Part shown: positions 1-8,352 of the stretch, piece by piece
Layout of the letters: each line of letters opens with the position of its first letter
Position numbering within the stretch: position 1 is the first letter of the stretch
From: Paenibacillus spongiae
Lineage (GTDB): Bacteria; Bacillota; Bacilli; Paenibacillales; Paenibacillaceae
Length of the DNA stretch: 64,000 nt
Reading direction: 5' to 3'
Assembly (NCBI RefSeq): GCF_024734895.1
Contig: NZ_CP091430.1
Coordinates: forward strand, 4,792,501-4,856,500
Translations under genes and position numbers: made by a program
The notes under the pieces: model-generated
Told to the model about the DNA's origin: nothing
Database searches by the model: none
Seen by the model: only the letters and a program-made list of their open reading frames with translations

Positions 1-430
1 TCGGCCGGATTACCGCCGGTTTCACGAAGACAACCTTCACCTGCTCCTTCTCTTCCTGCTGATCCTGACCGCCGCTTAATGCCGCTTCCATGTTGTCTTC
101 GCCGGGAAGATTGGAAGGTGCTTTGACAGGAAGCGCCATTAAGAACAGCAACAGCAATACCGCAATGCCGATCGAACGGTATAGCATCAAGCGAATCCGC
201 CTCTTGCGGTTCCACGCCTGGATCATTTGCTCCGGCGGCTGCGCCATCGGGTGCTGCTTCCGTTCATAAGCCTCGTATATGCTGCCGGATTGAAGGAAAC
301 AGTAATTGGCTTTGGCTTCCTTCCCTTCCAGCATATACTGCTTGCCGAGCAAGTACCATGCCATCCGGTTGTCCGGATGGTTCTGTACATATTGCTTCAA
401 ATAATTCATATTGTCGCTTCGTTCTTCCAT
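1..430 (-). CDS. TPR-like membrane-anchored hypothetical protein (3' end beyond window)
   Basis: Partial gene whose C-terminus runs off the left edge; 143 codons are visible. It starts at ATG 430 behind GGAGG. The first ~50 residues resemble one or two tetratricopeptide helices: a core of the type NHPDNRMAWYLLGKQY, then a second helix-turn-helix of similar spacing. A basic stretch (NRKRRIR, ~residue 78) precedes one hydrophobic helix (~residues 83-103), and the part after it is acidic and glutamine-rich. This suggests a cytoplasmic TPR head with a single membrane anchor. Function is unknown; a scaffold or protein-interaction role is inference only. Confidence 0.75.
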   Translation of the reverse strand, partial: MEERSDNMNYLKQYVQNHPDNRMAWYLLGKQYMLEGKEAKANYCFLQSGSIYEAYERKQHPMAQPPEQMIQAWNRKRRIRLMLYRSIGIAVLLLLFLMALPVKAPSNLPGEDNMEAALSGGQDQQEEKEQVKVVFVKPAVIRP

Positions 431-467
431 CCTGAACCTCCGTAATGCAGCCTTAGTAATATGTACT

Positions 468-493
468 ATATCGGCAAATGGCCGCCCGATTTC
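468..493 (-). promoter_or_regulatory. weak sigma-D-like promoter candidate before the TPR gene
   Basis: The minus strand carries GCCGATAT (468-475), an exact match to the Bacillus sigma-D -10 box, 38 nt before ATG 430. The only -35 match is GAAA (490-493) at 14 nt spacing, one base off TAAA. It overlaps the hairpin at 476-510, so it is only a candidate. Confidence 0.3.
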
Positions 494-512
494 GCGTCGA
501 ACGGCCATTTTT
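476..512. terminator. inverted repeat, probable terminator of the dinB transcript
   Basis: A perfect 9-bp stem (476-484 with 502-510, AAATGGCCG/CGGCCATTT) with a 17-nt loop. The T run is longer on the plus side (508-513); on the minus side the stem ends in ATTTGCC. It lies between the small gene below dinB and the TPR gene. Confidence 0.5.
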
Positions 513-591
513 TAAAATATTTTTATAAGACTAAAGCTTCAATAGCAGAATGCTCTGAAATCGATGGCTGGCTATTTGCTTCTTCGACTAT

Positions 592-807
592 TCATCCCGC
601 TCCACTTGTTGAGCTTCGCTCAACTGATGTAATGATTTTATCGCGCAGCAGTACGGCCCGAATACCGGAAAGCCACTGTACATCCAATCCGATCTCTTCC
701 GAGAAGAAACGTACTTGCAGGAATAGCCGCTCCTGTTTCACGTACGGAGCCTTATCTTCATTTAATTGGCAACGCCAAGAATGGGGCTGTACCCAACTAT
801 TGTTCAT
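592..807 (-). CDS. small hypothetical protein downstream of dinB
   Basis: An ORF of 71 codons from ATG 807 (upstream in-frame ATGs at 813 and 828), overlapping the last codons of dinB in another frame. The predicted protein mixes hydrophobic and charged residues plausibly (for example QERLFLQVRFF and LRDKIITSVE) and has no low-complexity signature. I recognise no family. No strong Shine-Dalgarno is visible, so expression would depend on coupling to dinB. It may also be a chance ORF. Confidence 0.35.
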   Translation of the reverse strand: MNNSWVQPHSWRCQLNEDKAPYVKQERLFLQVRFFSEEIGLDVQWLSGIRAVLLRDKIITSVERSSTSGAG

Positions 808-2080
808 CGTCATGCAGCATATGCTCATCCGTTTGCAGAGAAGTCCCGCGCAGCCGTTTATTGCGGATAAGCGCGGACGGATCGTCGCCGAGCATCCCTG
901 CAGTCAGTACGGCGTTCTCGCCGTACTTGTCCCGTAATTTATCCATCGTCTTCGTCAGCGCATCCTTGCGCGGCTGCTCCTCGTAGCTGAATAGGTCAAG
1001 CTGTACGGCCGTTTCGTCGCGCAGCGTCAAGCCCTGCAGCGTAATGCCCAGCAGCCGGACCGGCTCGCCCTCCTTCCAATACTTATCGAACAGCTTAACC
1101 GCTTCATGATGAATATCGCTTGTCGCATCCGTCGGCACATCCAGCGTGATCGAACGGTTGATCGTCGACATGTCCGGCTTGCGTATGACGATCTGCACGA
1201 CACGGGTGACCAGCTTCTGCCTGCGCATCCGTCTGGCCGTCTGATCCGATAAATTCAATAAGATGCGATGCGCTTCGGCTCGTTCGGTCACATCCTGGGG
1301 GAGCGTTGTCGTATGTCCGATTGATTTATTGCGCTCGCGGTTAGACTGAACCGGAGAATGATCGATGCCGTGCGCGGCGGCCTTCATCCAGGATCCCGCT
1401 ACGCCAAAGTGCTTGGTCAGCATTGCCTCTTCAGCCGCCGCAAGCTCCCCGATCGTGCGGATATTGAGCCGTCTCAGCTTATCGGCCGTTTTCGACCCGA
1501 TGCCGAATAACGTATCGCATGGTTTATTCCATAACAACCGCGGCACATCCCGGATGCGAAGCACGGTGAACCCGCTGGGCTTCTGCATATCCGAGGCCAT
1601 CTTCGCAAGAAGCTTGTTCGGCGCAACGCCTATGGAGCATGGAAGATTCCATTCATTCTGGATCCGCTGCTGAATCGTATGCGCAATTTCCAGCGGTTCC
1701 CCGAAGGCCGAGGATCCTGTAATGTCCAGGTAGCATTCATCGATCGAGGTGGCCTCCACCTGGGGGGTATACTGACGGGCCACGGACATGAACCCGCGCG
1801 AATATTTCCGGTACAGCTCGAAATCCGGACGGATCAGAATGAGCTCCGGGCAGATGCGCATTCCTTGACGTACGGTCATGCCGGTTTTAACACCTTTTTG
1901 GCGAGCTGCATACGACGATGTAACGATAATCCCCTTCCGAAGCTCGACGCTGCCCGCAACAGCCGTCGGTTTTCCCCGATATGCTTCCGGCTCCTCCGCC
2001 TCATGGACAGAACAATAGAATGCATTCATATCCAGATGAATGATAACCCGTCCTTTGGATTTGTTTGTCTGCTTACTCAT
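797..2080 (-). CDS. dinB: DNA polymerase IV (Y-family translesion polymerase)
   Basis: A lesion-bypass DNA polymerase of 427 residues, the usual length for DinB. The palm motifs are visible: HLDMNAFYCSVH near the N-terminus (first catalytic Asp, with the Tyr/Cys region of the steric gate), and SIDECYLDIT (Asp-Glu pair). A helix-hairpin-helix thumb region (LFGIGSKTADKL) follows. The little-finger domain ends in QLDLF (~residue 365), a classic sliding-clamp binding motif. I chose ATG 2080 because GGGTGAGG sits 5 nt before it; upstream in-frame codons to 2125 lack such a site. It acts in error-prone replication past damage. No LexA box was identified with confidence. Confidence 0.95.
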   Translation of the reverse strand: MSKQTNKSKGRVIIHLDMNAFYCSVHEAEEPEAYRGKPTAVAGSVELRKGIIVTSSYAARQKGVKTGMTVRQGMRICPELILIRPDFELYRKYSRGFMSVARQYTPQVEATSIDECYLDITGSSAFGEPLEIAHTIQQRIQNEWNLPCSIGVAPNKLLAKMASDMQKPSGFTVLRIRDVPRLLWNKPCDTLFGIGSKTADKLRRLNIRTIGELAAAEEAMLTKHFGVAGSWMKAAAHGIDHSPVQSNRERNKSIGHTTTLPQDVTERAEAHRILLNLSDQTARRMRRQKLVTRVVQIVIRKPDMSTINRSITLDVPTDATSDIHHEAVKLFDKYWKEGEPVRLLGITLQGLTLRDETAVQLDLFSYEEQPRKDALTKTMDKLRDKYGENAVLTAGMLGDDPSALIRNKRLRGTSLQTDEHMLHDDEQ

Positions 2081-2179
2081 AAACCTCACCCTTTTGAGCA
2101 TACAATCGCTGTATATTACAGTCAACCAAGCCCACCACGGGACGCTGCTTTCCCAGCCGTATGGCGTAACGCGACTTCG

Positions 2180-2208
2180 TTTACGCTTCCCGTATTTGGT
2201 GTTATAAT
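2180..2208 (+). promoter_or_regulatory. sigma-A promoter of cimA
   Basis: -35 TTTACG (2180-2185), 17-nt spacer, -10 TATAAT (2203-2208). It lies 50 nt before the cimA start and is followed by AGAGGGGTG as ribosome-binding site. Confidence 0.65.
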
Positions 2209-2258
2209 AATGAAATTATGATTTCCGTTAGGTACTGTATAAGAGGGGTGTCCAAGCT

Positions 2259-3869
2259 ATGACGAACATAATTTCTATTTTTGACACGACGCTACGGGAT
2301 GGGACGCAGGGCGAAGGAATCAGCCTCTCGGCCGACGATAAGCTAAAAATCGCCCAGAAGCTCGACGCTCTTGGCGTACATTATATTGAAGGCGGCAATC
2401 CAGGCAGCAACAGCAAGGACATCGAATTTTTTCAGCGTGTCAAAGGGCTGAAGCTCAATGCCAAGATCACGGCGTTCGGCAGCACAAGAAGAAAGAACAG
2501 TACCGCGGAGCAGGACTCCAGTCTTCTTCGAATCGTGGAATCCGGCGTTCCGGCCGCGACGCTGGTCGGGAAGTCATGGGACTTCCATGTCCATACCGCT
2601 CTTCAGACGACGCTCGAAGAGAATCTGTCGATGATCTACGATTCGTTCGCATTCCTGAAACGCAGCGGCGTTGAAGCCATCTTCGACGCGGAGCATTTCT
2701 TCGATGGCTATAAGCATAATCCCGAATACGCCCTTGCTGTGCTTCGTCAAGCGCAGGAAGCCGGCGCGGATTGGATCGTGCTCTGCGATACGAACGGCGG
2801 GACGCTCCCGACTGAAATTCATGAGATCATATCCCGCGTACGCGCCGAGCTTACCGCACCGCTGGGCATTCATACGCATAATGACTGCGAGCTTGCGGTT
2901 GCCAACACCCTCGCGGCTGTCGGAGCCGGCGTAAGACAGGTGCAGGGCACGATCAACGGCTACGGGGAGCGCTGCGGCAATGCTAATCTATGCTCGATTC
3001 TTCCGACGCTTCAATTAAAGATGGATTACCGCTGCGTCAGCGACGAACAGCTGCAAGCCCTCACCGGCACGGCCCGCTATATCAGCGAAATCGCCAATGT
3101 CCATATGCCGGTCGGACAACCATACGTGGGCAACGCCGCATTCGCCCATAAGGGCGGCATTCACGTATCGGCCATCATGAAGGACTCCAAGACATACGAG
3201 CATATTCGCCCCGAGCTTGTCGGGAACAAGCAGCGGATTCTCGTTTCCGAGCTTGCCGGCCAGAGCAACATCATCTCCAAGGCGCAGGAGCTTGGGCTCG
3301 ATATTAACGCCAACAACGAGAAAACGAAGGCGATCATGGAACGGATCAAGGAGCTTGAGCATCAAGGCTATCAATTCGAAGGAGCAGATGCATCGCTAGA
3401 GCTGCTTCTAAGGGATGCCTTCGGGAATGTGAAAGATATTTTCAAGCTCGAGTCCTTTAAGATGTTAGTAGAGAAGCATAACGGCCATATGAATTCCGAG
3501 GCGATCGTGAAAGTGAATGTCGACGGACAATCCGTCTATACGGCCGCTGAGGGCAACGGTCCTGTCAATGCGCTGGACAATGCCCTGCGGAAGGCTCTTG
3601 TACAATTCTATCCAAAAATCAACGACATCCATCTATCCGACTATAAAGTCCGCGTCATTGACGAGAAGGATGCCACAGCCGGCAAAGTCCGCGTTCTCAT
3701 TGAGTCGACAGACTTCAATAACACCTGGAGCACGGTCGGCGTATCGAGCAACGTCATCGAAGCAAGCTGGGAAGCGCTTGTCGACAGTATCCGCTATGCG
3801 CTGCTGGGCATGACACCGGTTTTCTCGCAAGATGAGCCGCGCGAACGGCTAGGACTTGTTAATCATTGA
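2259..3869 (+). CDS. cimA: (R)-citramalate synthase
   Basis: Condenses pyruvate with acetyl-CoA to (R)-citramalate, the first step of the threonine-independent route to 2-oxobutyrate and isoleucine. The 536 residues match the CimA branch of the LeuA/homocitrate synthase superfamily. Visible: the N-terminal signature FDTTLRDGTQGEG with the catalytic Arg-Asp pair, the HTHNDCELAVAN metal-binding His pair (~residue 205), GTINGYGERCGN (~residue 230), and a C-terminal LeuA-dimer-like regulatory domain from about residue 400. It stands alone with its own promoter, not in an ilv-leu operon. The close relative 2-isopropylmalate synthase is less likely given length and motif context, but substrate choice cannot be proven here. 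Confidence 0.9.
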   Translation: MTNIISIFDTTLRDGTQGEGISLSADDKLKIAQKLDALGVHYIEGGNPGSNSKDIEFFQRVKGLKLNAKITAFGSTRRKNSTAEQDSSLLRIVESGVPAATLVGKSWDFHVHTALQTTLEENLSMIYDSFAFLKRSGVEAIFDAEHFFDGYKHNPEYALAVLRQAQEAGADWIVLCDTNGGTLPTEIHEIISRVRAELTAPLGIHTHNDCELAVANTLAAVGAGVRQVQGTINGYGERCGNANLCSILPTLQLKMDYRCVSDEQLQALTGTARYISEIANVHMPVGQPYVGNAAFAHKGGIHVSAIMKDSKTYEHIRPELVGNKQRILVSELAGQSNIISKAQELGLDINANNEKTKAIMERIKELEHQGYQFEGADASLELLLRDAFGNVKDIFKLESFKMLVEKHNGHMNSEAIVKVNVDGQSVYTAAEGNGPVNALDNALRKALVQFYPKINDIHLSDYKVRVIDEKDATAGKVRVLIESTDFNNTWSTVGVSSNVIEASWEALVDSIRYALLGMTPVFSQDEPRERLGLVNH

Positions 3870-3881
3870 ATCGTCTCGCAT

Positions 3882-3934
3882 AACAATAACGCCACGCACA
3901 CTAGCGCTTATGCTAGCAGCGTGGCGTTATTGTT
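3882..3934. terminator. bidirectional terminator between cimA and the ResA-like gene
   Basis: A perfect 16-bp stem (3882-3897 with 3919-3934) enclosing a second 5-bp stem (CTAGC/GCTAG, 3901-3905 with 3912-3916). The convergent genes cimA (+) and the thioredoxin (-) end on either side, and T-rich ends flank both arms. Confidence 0.85.
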
Positions 3935-3955
3935 GTGACAATGTTTAATGGACGA

Positions 3956-4498
3956 TCACTTCTGGACCTTAATCCACTTCTCAATCTTACTCTGCCATTC
4001 CTTCTTCGAAATAACGCCTACGACCCTCTCGCGCACGATGCCGTCGCGGTCGACGAGCAAGCTTGTCGGAAAGGTCGTTATCTTGTACAGATCCGTTGCC
4101 TTGCCGTCACGATCCATCAGAATCGGGAACGTGAATTTGTACTCCTCGACGAACTCCCTTGCCTGCCGTTCTTTATCATAGCTTGTCGCGTTGATGCCTA
4201 ACAGCACCATGTCTGCTTTATATTCCTCCGACAGCTCCTGCAGATCCGGTGCTTCGAGCTCGCAAGGGCCGCACCAGGATGCCCAGAAGTTTATAAGCAG
4301 CAGCTGATCCCGTTTACCGGCAACGGGGACCTTCTGGTCGTCCAAGTCCGGGAGATTGAGCGTCGGGGCGACAAAGCCCGGCTTCGGCTTCATCTCGGTG
4401 GATGCCGTTATTGCTTCGTCAGACTTCCCTTTATTCTGATAGACCGCCGCCAATGCCAATACAAGGATGACCCCCAACAATACGAGTGTGCGTTTCAC
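3956..4498 (-). CDS. TlpA/ResA-like membrane-anchored thiol-disulfide oxidoreductase
   Basis: 180 residues. One N-terminal hydrophobic helix (residues ~4-20) would anchor it with the thioredoxin domain outside. The active site is WCGPC (~residue 90) after INFWAS, and the cis-proline loop FPTSLL is present. Such proteins reduce extracytoplasmic disulfides, for example in apocytochrome c (ResA) or spore cortex assembly (StoA). No cytochrome maturation gene is adjacent, so the partner is unknown. AGAAGG lies before the start. The family is clear; the exact subfamily (ResA, StoA or YneN) is not. Confidence 0.88.
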   Translation of the reverse strand: MKRTLVLLGVILVLALAAVYQNKGKSDEAITASTEMKPKPGFVAPTLNLPDLDDQKVPVAGKRDQLLLINFWASWCGPCELEAPDLQELSEEYKADMVLLGINATSYDKERQAREFVEEYKFTFPILMDRDGKATDLYKITTFPTSLLVDRDGIVRERVVGVISKKEWQSKIEKWIKVQK

Positions 4499-4646
4499 GT
4501 CGTGCCTTCTTTCCGTCCATTATTCTCATGGTTCTTGTGATTAAATGCATATCATTCCTCCCCATGTTACCATCCGGAGAATGGAAGCTCAAGCCGGAGG
4601 GCACATTACTTCTATACGTCAATACCGACATGGGAGCTCAACGACA

Positions 4647-5942
4647 ATGGAAAAAACGAAAAAAGGCTTCGGAATGGCGGGGCCCGCCAAGCTCCGGACG
4701 CAAAGCACGAATGATCAATCAAGCAAGAAGAAAGCAGGGGGCGGCGCAAAATGGCGTGAATACATCGCGCTCGCAAGCGTACCGCTTGTCCTCGTGCTGG
4801 GCAATTCCATGCTTGTGCCCATTCTGCCGGAAATGGAGCGCAGGATGGGCATCTCCGGGTTTCAGGCGAGCATGGTAATCACCCTGTTCTCGGTCGCAGC
4901 GGGAATCGTGATCCCCATTTCCGGATATTTGTCGGACCGCTTCTCGCGGAAGGCGGTCATACTGCCTTCCCTCGCTTTGTACGGAATTGCCGGAATCGCG
5001 GCGGGTATAGGCGCACTTATGAACTCCTATAGCCTTCTGATCGCATCGCGCGCCCTCCAAGGTATCGGTGCCGCCGGTACGTCGCCGATTGCAATGGCTT
5101 TGGTCGGCGACAAGTATAAGGACGGCGCCGAGAGCGAAGCACTCGGTCTGATCGAGGCGTCGAACGGCGCCGGCAAGGTAATTAGCCCGATTATCGGATC
5201 ACTGCTTGCCTTGATTGTCTGGTACGCGCCTTTGTTTGCTTTTCCCGTCTTCTGTGCCGGTTCCTTCTTCGCGATGGTGTTTCTAATCAAAGAACCGGAG
5301 AAGGAGAAGCAGAACACGTCCGTTAAGCAATATGTCGCCGATATCGTCAAGCTGTTTCGGGAGAAAGGCCGATGGCTGATCTCTTCATTTTTGGCCGGCT
5401 CCCTTGGATTGTTCATTCTCTTCGGCGTCTTGTTCCGACTGTCCGACGTCTTGGAGAAGGCGCCTTATAACATTGACGGCGTAGCCAAGGGAGGCGTTCT
5501 CGCCATCCCGTTATTGGGCTTGGTCGTTACAGCATACATGACGGGCCGACATATTAAGAACAACGGCGTCTTGATGCGCCGCCTTATGGTCATTGGACTG
5601 GCCTTGATGGGCGCCTCCCTCGTAGCCGCGGCACTCCTCTACCGAAATTTGTACGCGCTCATCGGATTTGTCACCTTGAGCAGCGTGGGTACAGGCCTGC
5701 TGCTGCCTTGCTTGAATACACTCATCACCGGTGCAGTCGACCGCGCGCATCGCGGCATGATTACATCGCTGTACAGCAGCCTGCGTTTTTTCGGCGTCGC
5801 TTTCGGCCCGCCTCTGTTCGGTTGGCTCGCGGGTCGTTCCGATATGCTGCTCTACTTTGTCGTAGCCGGACTTTCTTTCGCAGCGCTCGCGCTTGTCGCC
5901 CTGTTCGTGCATCCGCCGAAGAAAGCCGGGGACACGGGCTGA
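4647..5942 (+). CDS. MFS transporter, probably drug/proton antiporter
   Basis: About 431 residues with twelve hydrophobic segments after a ~35-residue basic, Ser/Lys-rich cytoplasmic tail. The loop between helices 2 and 3 carries the major facilitator motif (GYLSDRFSRK). Helix 5 contains a Gly/Pro-rich segment (SNGAGKVISPIIGSLL), as in drug:H+ antiporters of the 12-helix group. I chose ATG 4647 because GGGAG lies ~9 nt upstream; the frame is open back to 4545 without a good ribosome-binding site. The substrate cannot be told from sequence. Confidence 0.85.
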   Translation: MEKTKKGFGMAGPAKLRTQSTNDQSSKKKAGGGAKWREYIALASVPLVLVLGNSMLVPILPEMERRMGISGFQASMVITLFSVAAGIVIPISGYLSDRFSRKAVILPSLALYGIAGIAAGIGALMNSYSLLIASRALQGIGAAGTSPIAMALVGDKYKDGAESEALGLIEASNGAGKVISPIIGSLLALIVWYAPLFAFPVFCAGSFFAMVFLIKEPEKEKQNTSVKQYVADIVKLFREKGRWLISSFLAGSLGLFILFGVLFRLSDVLEKAPYNIDGVAKGGVLAIPLLGLVVTAYMTGRHIKNNGVLMRRLMVIGLALMGASLVAAALLYRNLYALIGFVTLSSVGTGLLLPCLNTLITGAVDRAHRGMITSLYSSLRFFGVAFGPPLFGWLAGRSDMLLYFVVAGLSFAALALVALFVHPPKKAGDTG

Positions 5943-6019
5943 TCTGGCTTGCCCCGCTCCTTCGCCGTCGTATATAGTTGATGTAGTGATAAAACGACGG
6001 CGAAGGCGGGATTCACCGA

Positions 6020-6499
6020 ATGCTGGATAATGATCAGAATAATGCTAATCACCTGCTTCTTCTTCGTGCCGAGATCGATGAACCTGCATATCGCAAGCTT
6101 ATTCGAATCTGTACAGACGCCCTGCCGGATGAAGCATGCGGGGTATTGGCAAGCAGCCATTCCGACTCCCTCTCTCATGGCGCTGTCCGGATCGATACCG
6201 TCTATCCCATTCGCAACGCGGCACAAGAGAAAGCGCATGTCTTCTCGTTCGAGCCACGGGAATGGATCGGCGCTTATTTCTCCATGCTGAAAAACCGACA
6301 AACGCTTGTCGGTTTTTATCATTCCCATCCTTTAGCACCGCCTGTACCGTCCTCTGCCGATATAGCCGGCATCCGGTATTCCACCGCAATGACTTATTGG
6401 ATCGTATCGCTGGCAGACCCGGATCAGCCCCATATTCAGGCTTACCAAGTAAGCGGCAATTCGTTTGTCCCGCTAATGTTTGCTCAGGTAAGCGTATAG
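6020..6499 (+). CDS. M67 family (JAMM/MPN+) metallopeptidase
   Basis: 159 residues with a complete JAMM zinc site: an upstream Glu (DEACGVL, ~residue 38), then HSHP followed after about eight residues by Ser-x-x-Asp (PSSAD), near residues 101-113. In bacteria, members of this fold cleave after the Gly-Gly of small ubiquitin-like sulfur carriers or act in cysteine and cofactor sulfur pathways. No ThiS or MoaD gene is next to it. Its 3' end overlaps the exonuclease gene on the other strand by 27 bp. Confidence 0.88.
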   Translation: MLDNDQNNANHLLLLRAEIDEPAYRKLIRICTDALPDEACGVLASSHSDSLSHGAVRIDTVYPIRNAAQEKAHVFSFEPREWIGAYFSMLKNRQTLVGFYHSHPLAPPVPSSADIAGIRYSTAMTYWIVSLADPDQPHIQAYQVSGNSFVPLMFAQVSV

Positions 6500-7210
6500 A
6501 TCGCCCAGGGTCACAATGTTACGCTCCATTATCTTCTTCAAATAATGCAGCCAGAGCTTCGCCGTCATGATTGAGTCCTCCAGCGCATGATGGCGCTTCG
6601 TAATCTCGATGCCGGCACCCGTCAGCAGCTCGTCCAAGCCATATCCATTATCACGATTGGGATCCAGCCACTTGGCGACCATCATCGTATCGAGGACACG
6701 ATGAGTCAAGTTGATCTTCGATGTGCGCCATAGCGCAGCGTTAAGAAACTGCTTGTCATGGCCGCTGGCGTGTGCGATCAGCATACGCCTGTCGATAAAT
6801 TCCATGAAGTCATGGAGCACCTGCATCAGCTCCGATCCATTCTCCGCCATTTCATTCGTAATTCCGGTCAAGTCGGTAATATGCTTGGGCACGCGCCGTT
6901 TCGGATTTACAAGACTATAGAAGCTGCGGCTTTCTTGAAGCTCTTCCCCCTTCAACACAACCGCGCCTACCGACAGAATTTCATCGCCATTCAGCGGATA
7001 GAAGCCTGTCGTCTCCAGATCGAACACGACGACCTCCATCTCGCGCAGCGGTTGATCCATGACGGGTTGCTTGCGCTGTTCCTTCGACATGGACCGGATA
7101 AACGCCATCTGCTGAGCGTTCTGCGCTCCTAGCATCGATGCAACAGCCGGCGTTATACCGCCCATCTTGTATAGATGCCACATCCGACCGACGCCTCTTT
7201 GCTGCTTCAT
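6473..7210 (-). CDS. DnaQ-like 3'-5' exonuclease (DEDDh)
   Basis: 245 residues. The Exo I motif is FDLETTG (~residue 65), Exo II lies around AHASGHDKQFLN (~residue 143), and Exo III is HHALEDS (~residue 213) with the His and Asp of the DEDDh type. A ~55-residue N-terminal extension precedes the nuclease domain. GGAGGGG precedes ATG 7210. It lies 38 bp below the DUF294 gene in the same direction. Fusions and neighbour pairs of DnaQ-type exonuclease with DUF294 are known in other bacteria, so the two probably work together. It is not the PolC proofreading domain. Confidence 0.88.
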   Translation of the reverse strand: MKQQRGVGRMWHLYKMGGITPAVASMLGAQNAQQMAFIRSMSKEQRKQPVMDQPLREMEVVVFDLETTGFYPLNGDEILSVGAVVLKGEELQESRSFYSLVNPKRRVPKHITDLTGITNEMAENGSELMQVLHDFMEFIDRRMLIAHASGHDKQFLNAALWRTSKINLTHRVLDTMMVAKWLDPNRDNGYGLDELLTGAGIEITKRHHALEDSIMTAKLWLHYLKKIMERNIVTLGDLYAYLSKH

Positions 7211-7248
7211 GGTCTTCCCCTCCGCCTTGCCTTAAAGGTTCATGTGGA

Positions 7249-8301
7249 TTATTTATTCACGCGCCGCTCCAGTCTTTTTCCAATCCGCAAGCCGCTCTTC
7301 AGCTCATCGATCAGCTCTTTGCTCATCCTGCCGCCGGCCAGCTTGCCGTTGTTCGACAGCAAGCCGTCAACCGAACGCTCAGTTGTCATGAGACGAAGCC
7401 TCAAGAACAATCGGAAGGCTTCGGCAATCTCTGCCCCTTCACCGGCTGACAGCTTTTCATTGCGAACCAAGCCGCTAATCCGCTCCAGTGTCGACGACTC
7501 TCGAATACCCGATTGCAAGGCCATCATCCTAACGGCATTCACCATCGGAATATAGGCGCCGTATTTAATGTCCAGGCTGCCGGCATCTTGTCCATATTCC
7601 TCTCTCAACAGCTGGCCGAACACCCCGATCAGCACTTTATGCCGCATCGTATTGCTGCGCATATGCTTGACGATAACAGGATTCTGAAGCATATCGGAGA
7701 AAAAAAAATCCTGGAACGATCTCATCAGCATCGGATCGCCATAGACGCAGCGTCCGTCGGCCACAATCAATAAATAACGAACGCGCTCCCAATCGGGATC
7801 CTCGAACCAGCCGTTTAACTTCGCCTTCCACTCTGACAGGGACAGCCTCCACTCCGAATTCGTACTCATAACGCCCCCATCGCAGGGCGGATAGCCCAAC
7901 TGCTTTATCAGGTCGACAACAATAACGGCGAAAGATTCGAAATAGGCCGATACCGCTTCTTTCTCCGACTCATCCTTCGGGTCTCCATAGAGTAGTCCGC
8001 TATCCTGGTCGCTCGATAAAGTCTGCTCTTCCCTGCCTCCGCTGCCGAACAATAGATATGCATATGGCACGGGTGGGGGACCGTTCCCCGACCGTGCCAT
8101 CTCCGCTTCTGCAAGAACGATGACACGCCCGATCAGCGCATCATGCATTCCATTCAGATTGAAATATAATTGTTCGACAGGGCGTTCGGTGAGCCGAGCT
8201 TCCATTTGTCTCTGGATTTGATCCCGCAAGCCGCGCAGCGTCTTCAGATCACCGGCGGTGCCGATCAGTGCCAGCAGGTGCGTGTAGACCGGATCGCTCA
8301 T
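7249..8301 (-). CDS. DUF294 nucleotidyltransferase-like protein
   Basis: 350 residues. The nucleotidyltransferase signature GSGGREEQTLSSDQD (~residues 86-100) has the Gly-Ser and paired acidic residues of the GlnD/KNTase fold. The C-terminal ~150 residues match the helical substrate-binding domain usually found with DUF294. The CBS and cyclic-nucleotide domains of longer relatives are absent. GGAGGGGAGG precedes ATG 8301. GlnD uridylylates PII, and this gene sits just below amt, so a nitrogen-signalling role is tempting but unproven; no glnK is adjacent. Confidence 0.8.
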   Translation of the reverse strand: MSDPVYTHLLALIGTAGDLKTLRGLRDQIQRQMEARLTERPVEQLYFNLNGMHDALIGRVIVLAEAEMARSGNGPPPVPYAYLLFGSGGREEQTLSSDQDSGLLYGDPKDESEKEAVSAYFESFAVIVVDLIKQLGYPPCDGGVMSTNSEWRLSLSEWKAKLNGWFEDPDWERVRYLLIVADGRCVYGDPMLMRSFQDFFFSDMLQNPVIVKHMRSNTMRHKVLIGVFGQLLREEYGQDAGSLDIKYGAYIPMVNAVRMMALQSGIRESSTLERISGLVRNEKLSAGEGAEIAEAFRLFLRLRLMTTERSVDGLLSNNGKLAGGRMSKELIDELKSGLRIGKRLERRVNK

Positions 8302-8352
8302 GCGCCCTCCCCTCCGTCCCCTAGAAAATCTAGTTATGATTTTATCATGGAA

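Noticed and set aside
2259..3869. 2-isopropylmalate synthase (leuA)
   Set aside because: Length (536 residues) and N-terminal signature fit citramalate synthase better, and no leuBCD genes are near.
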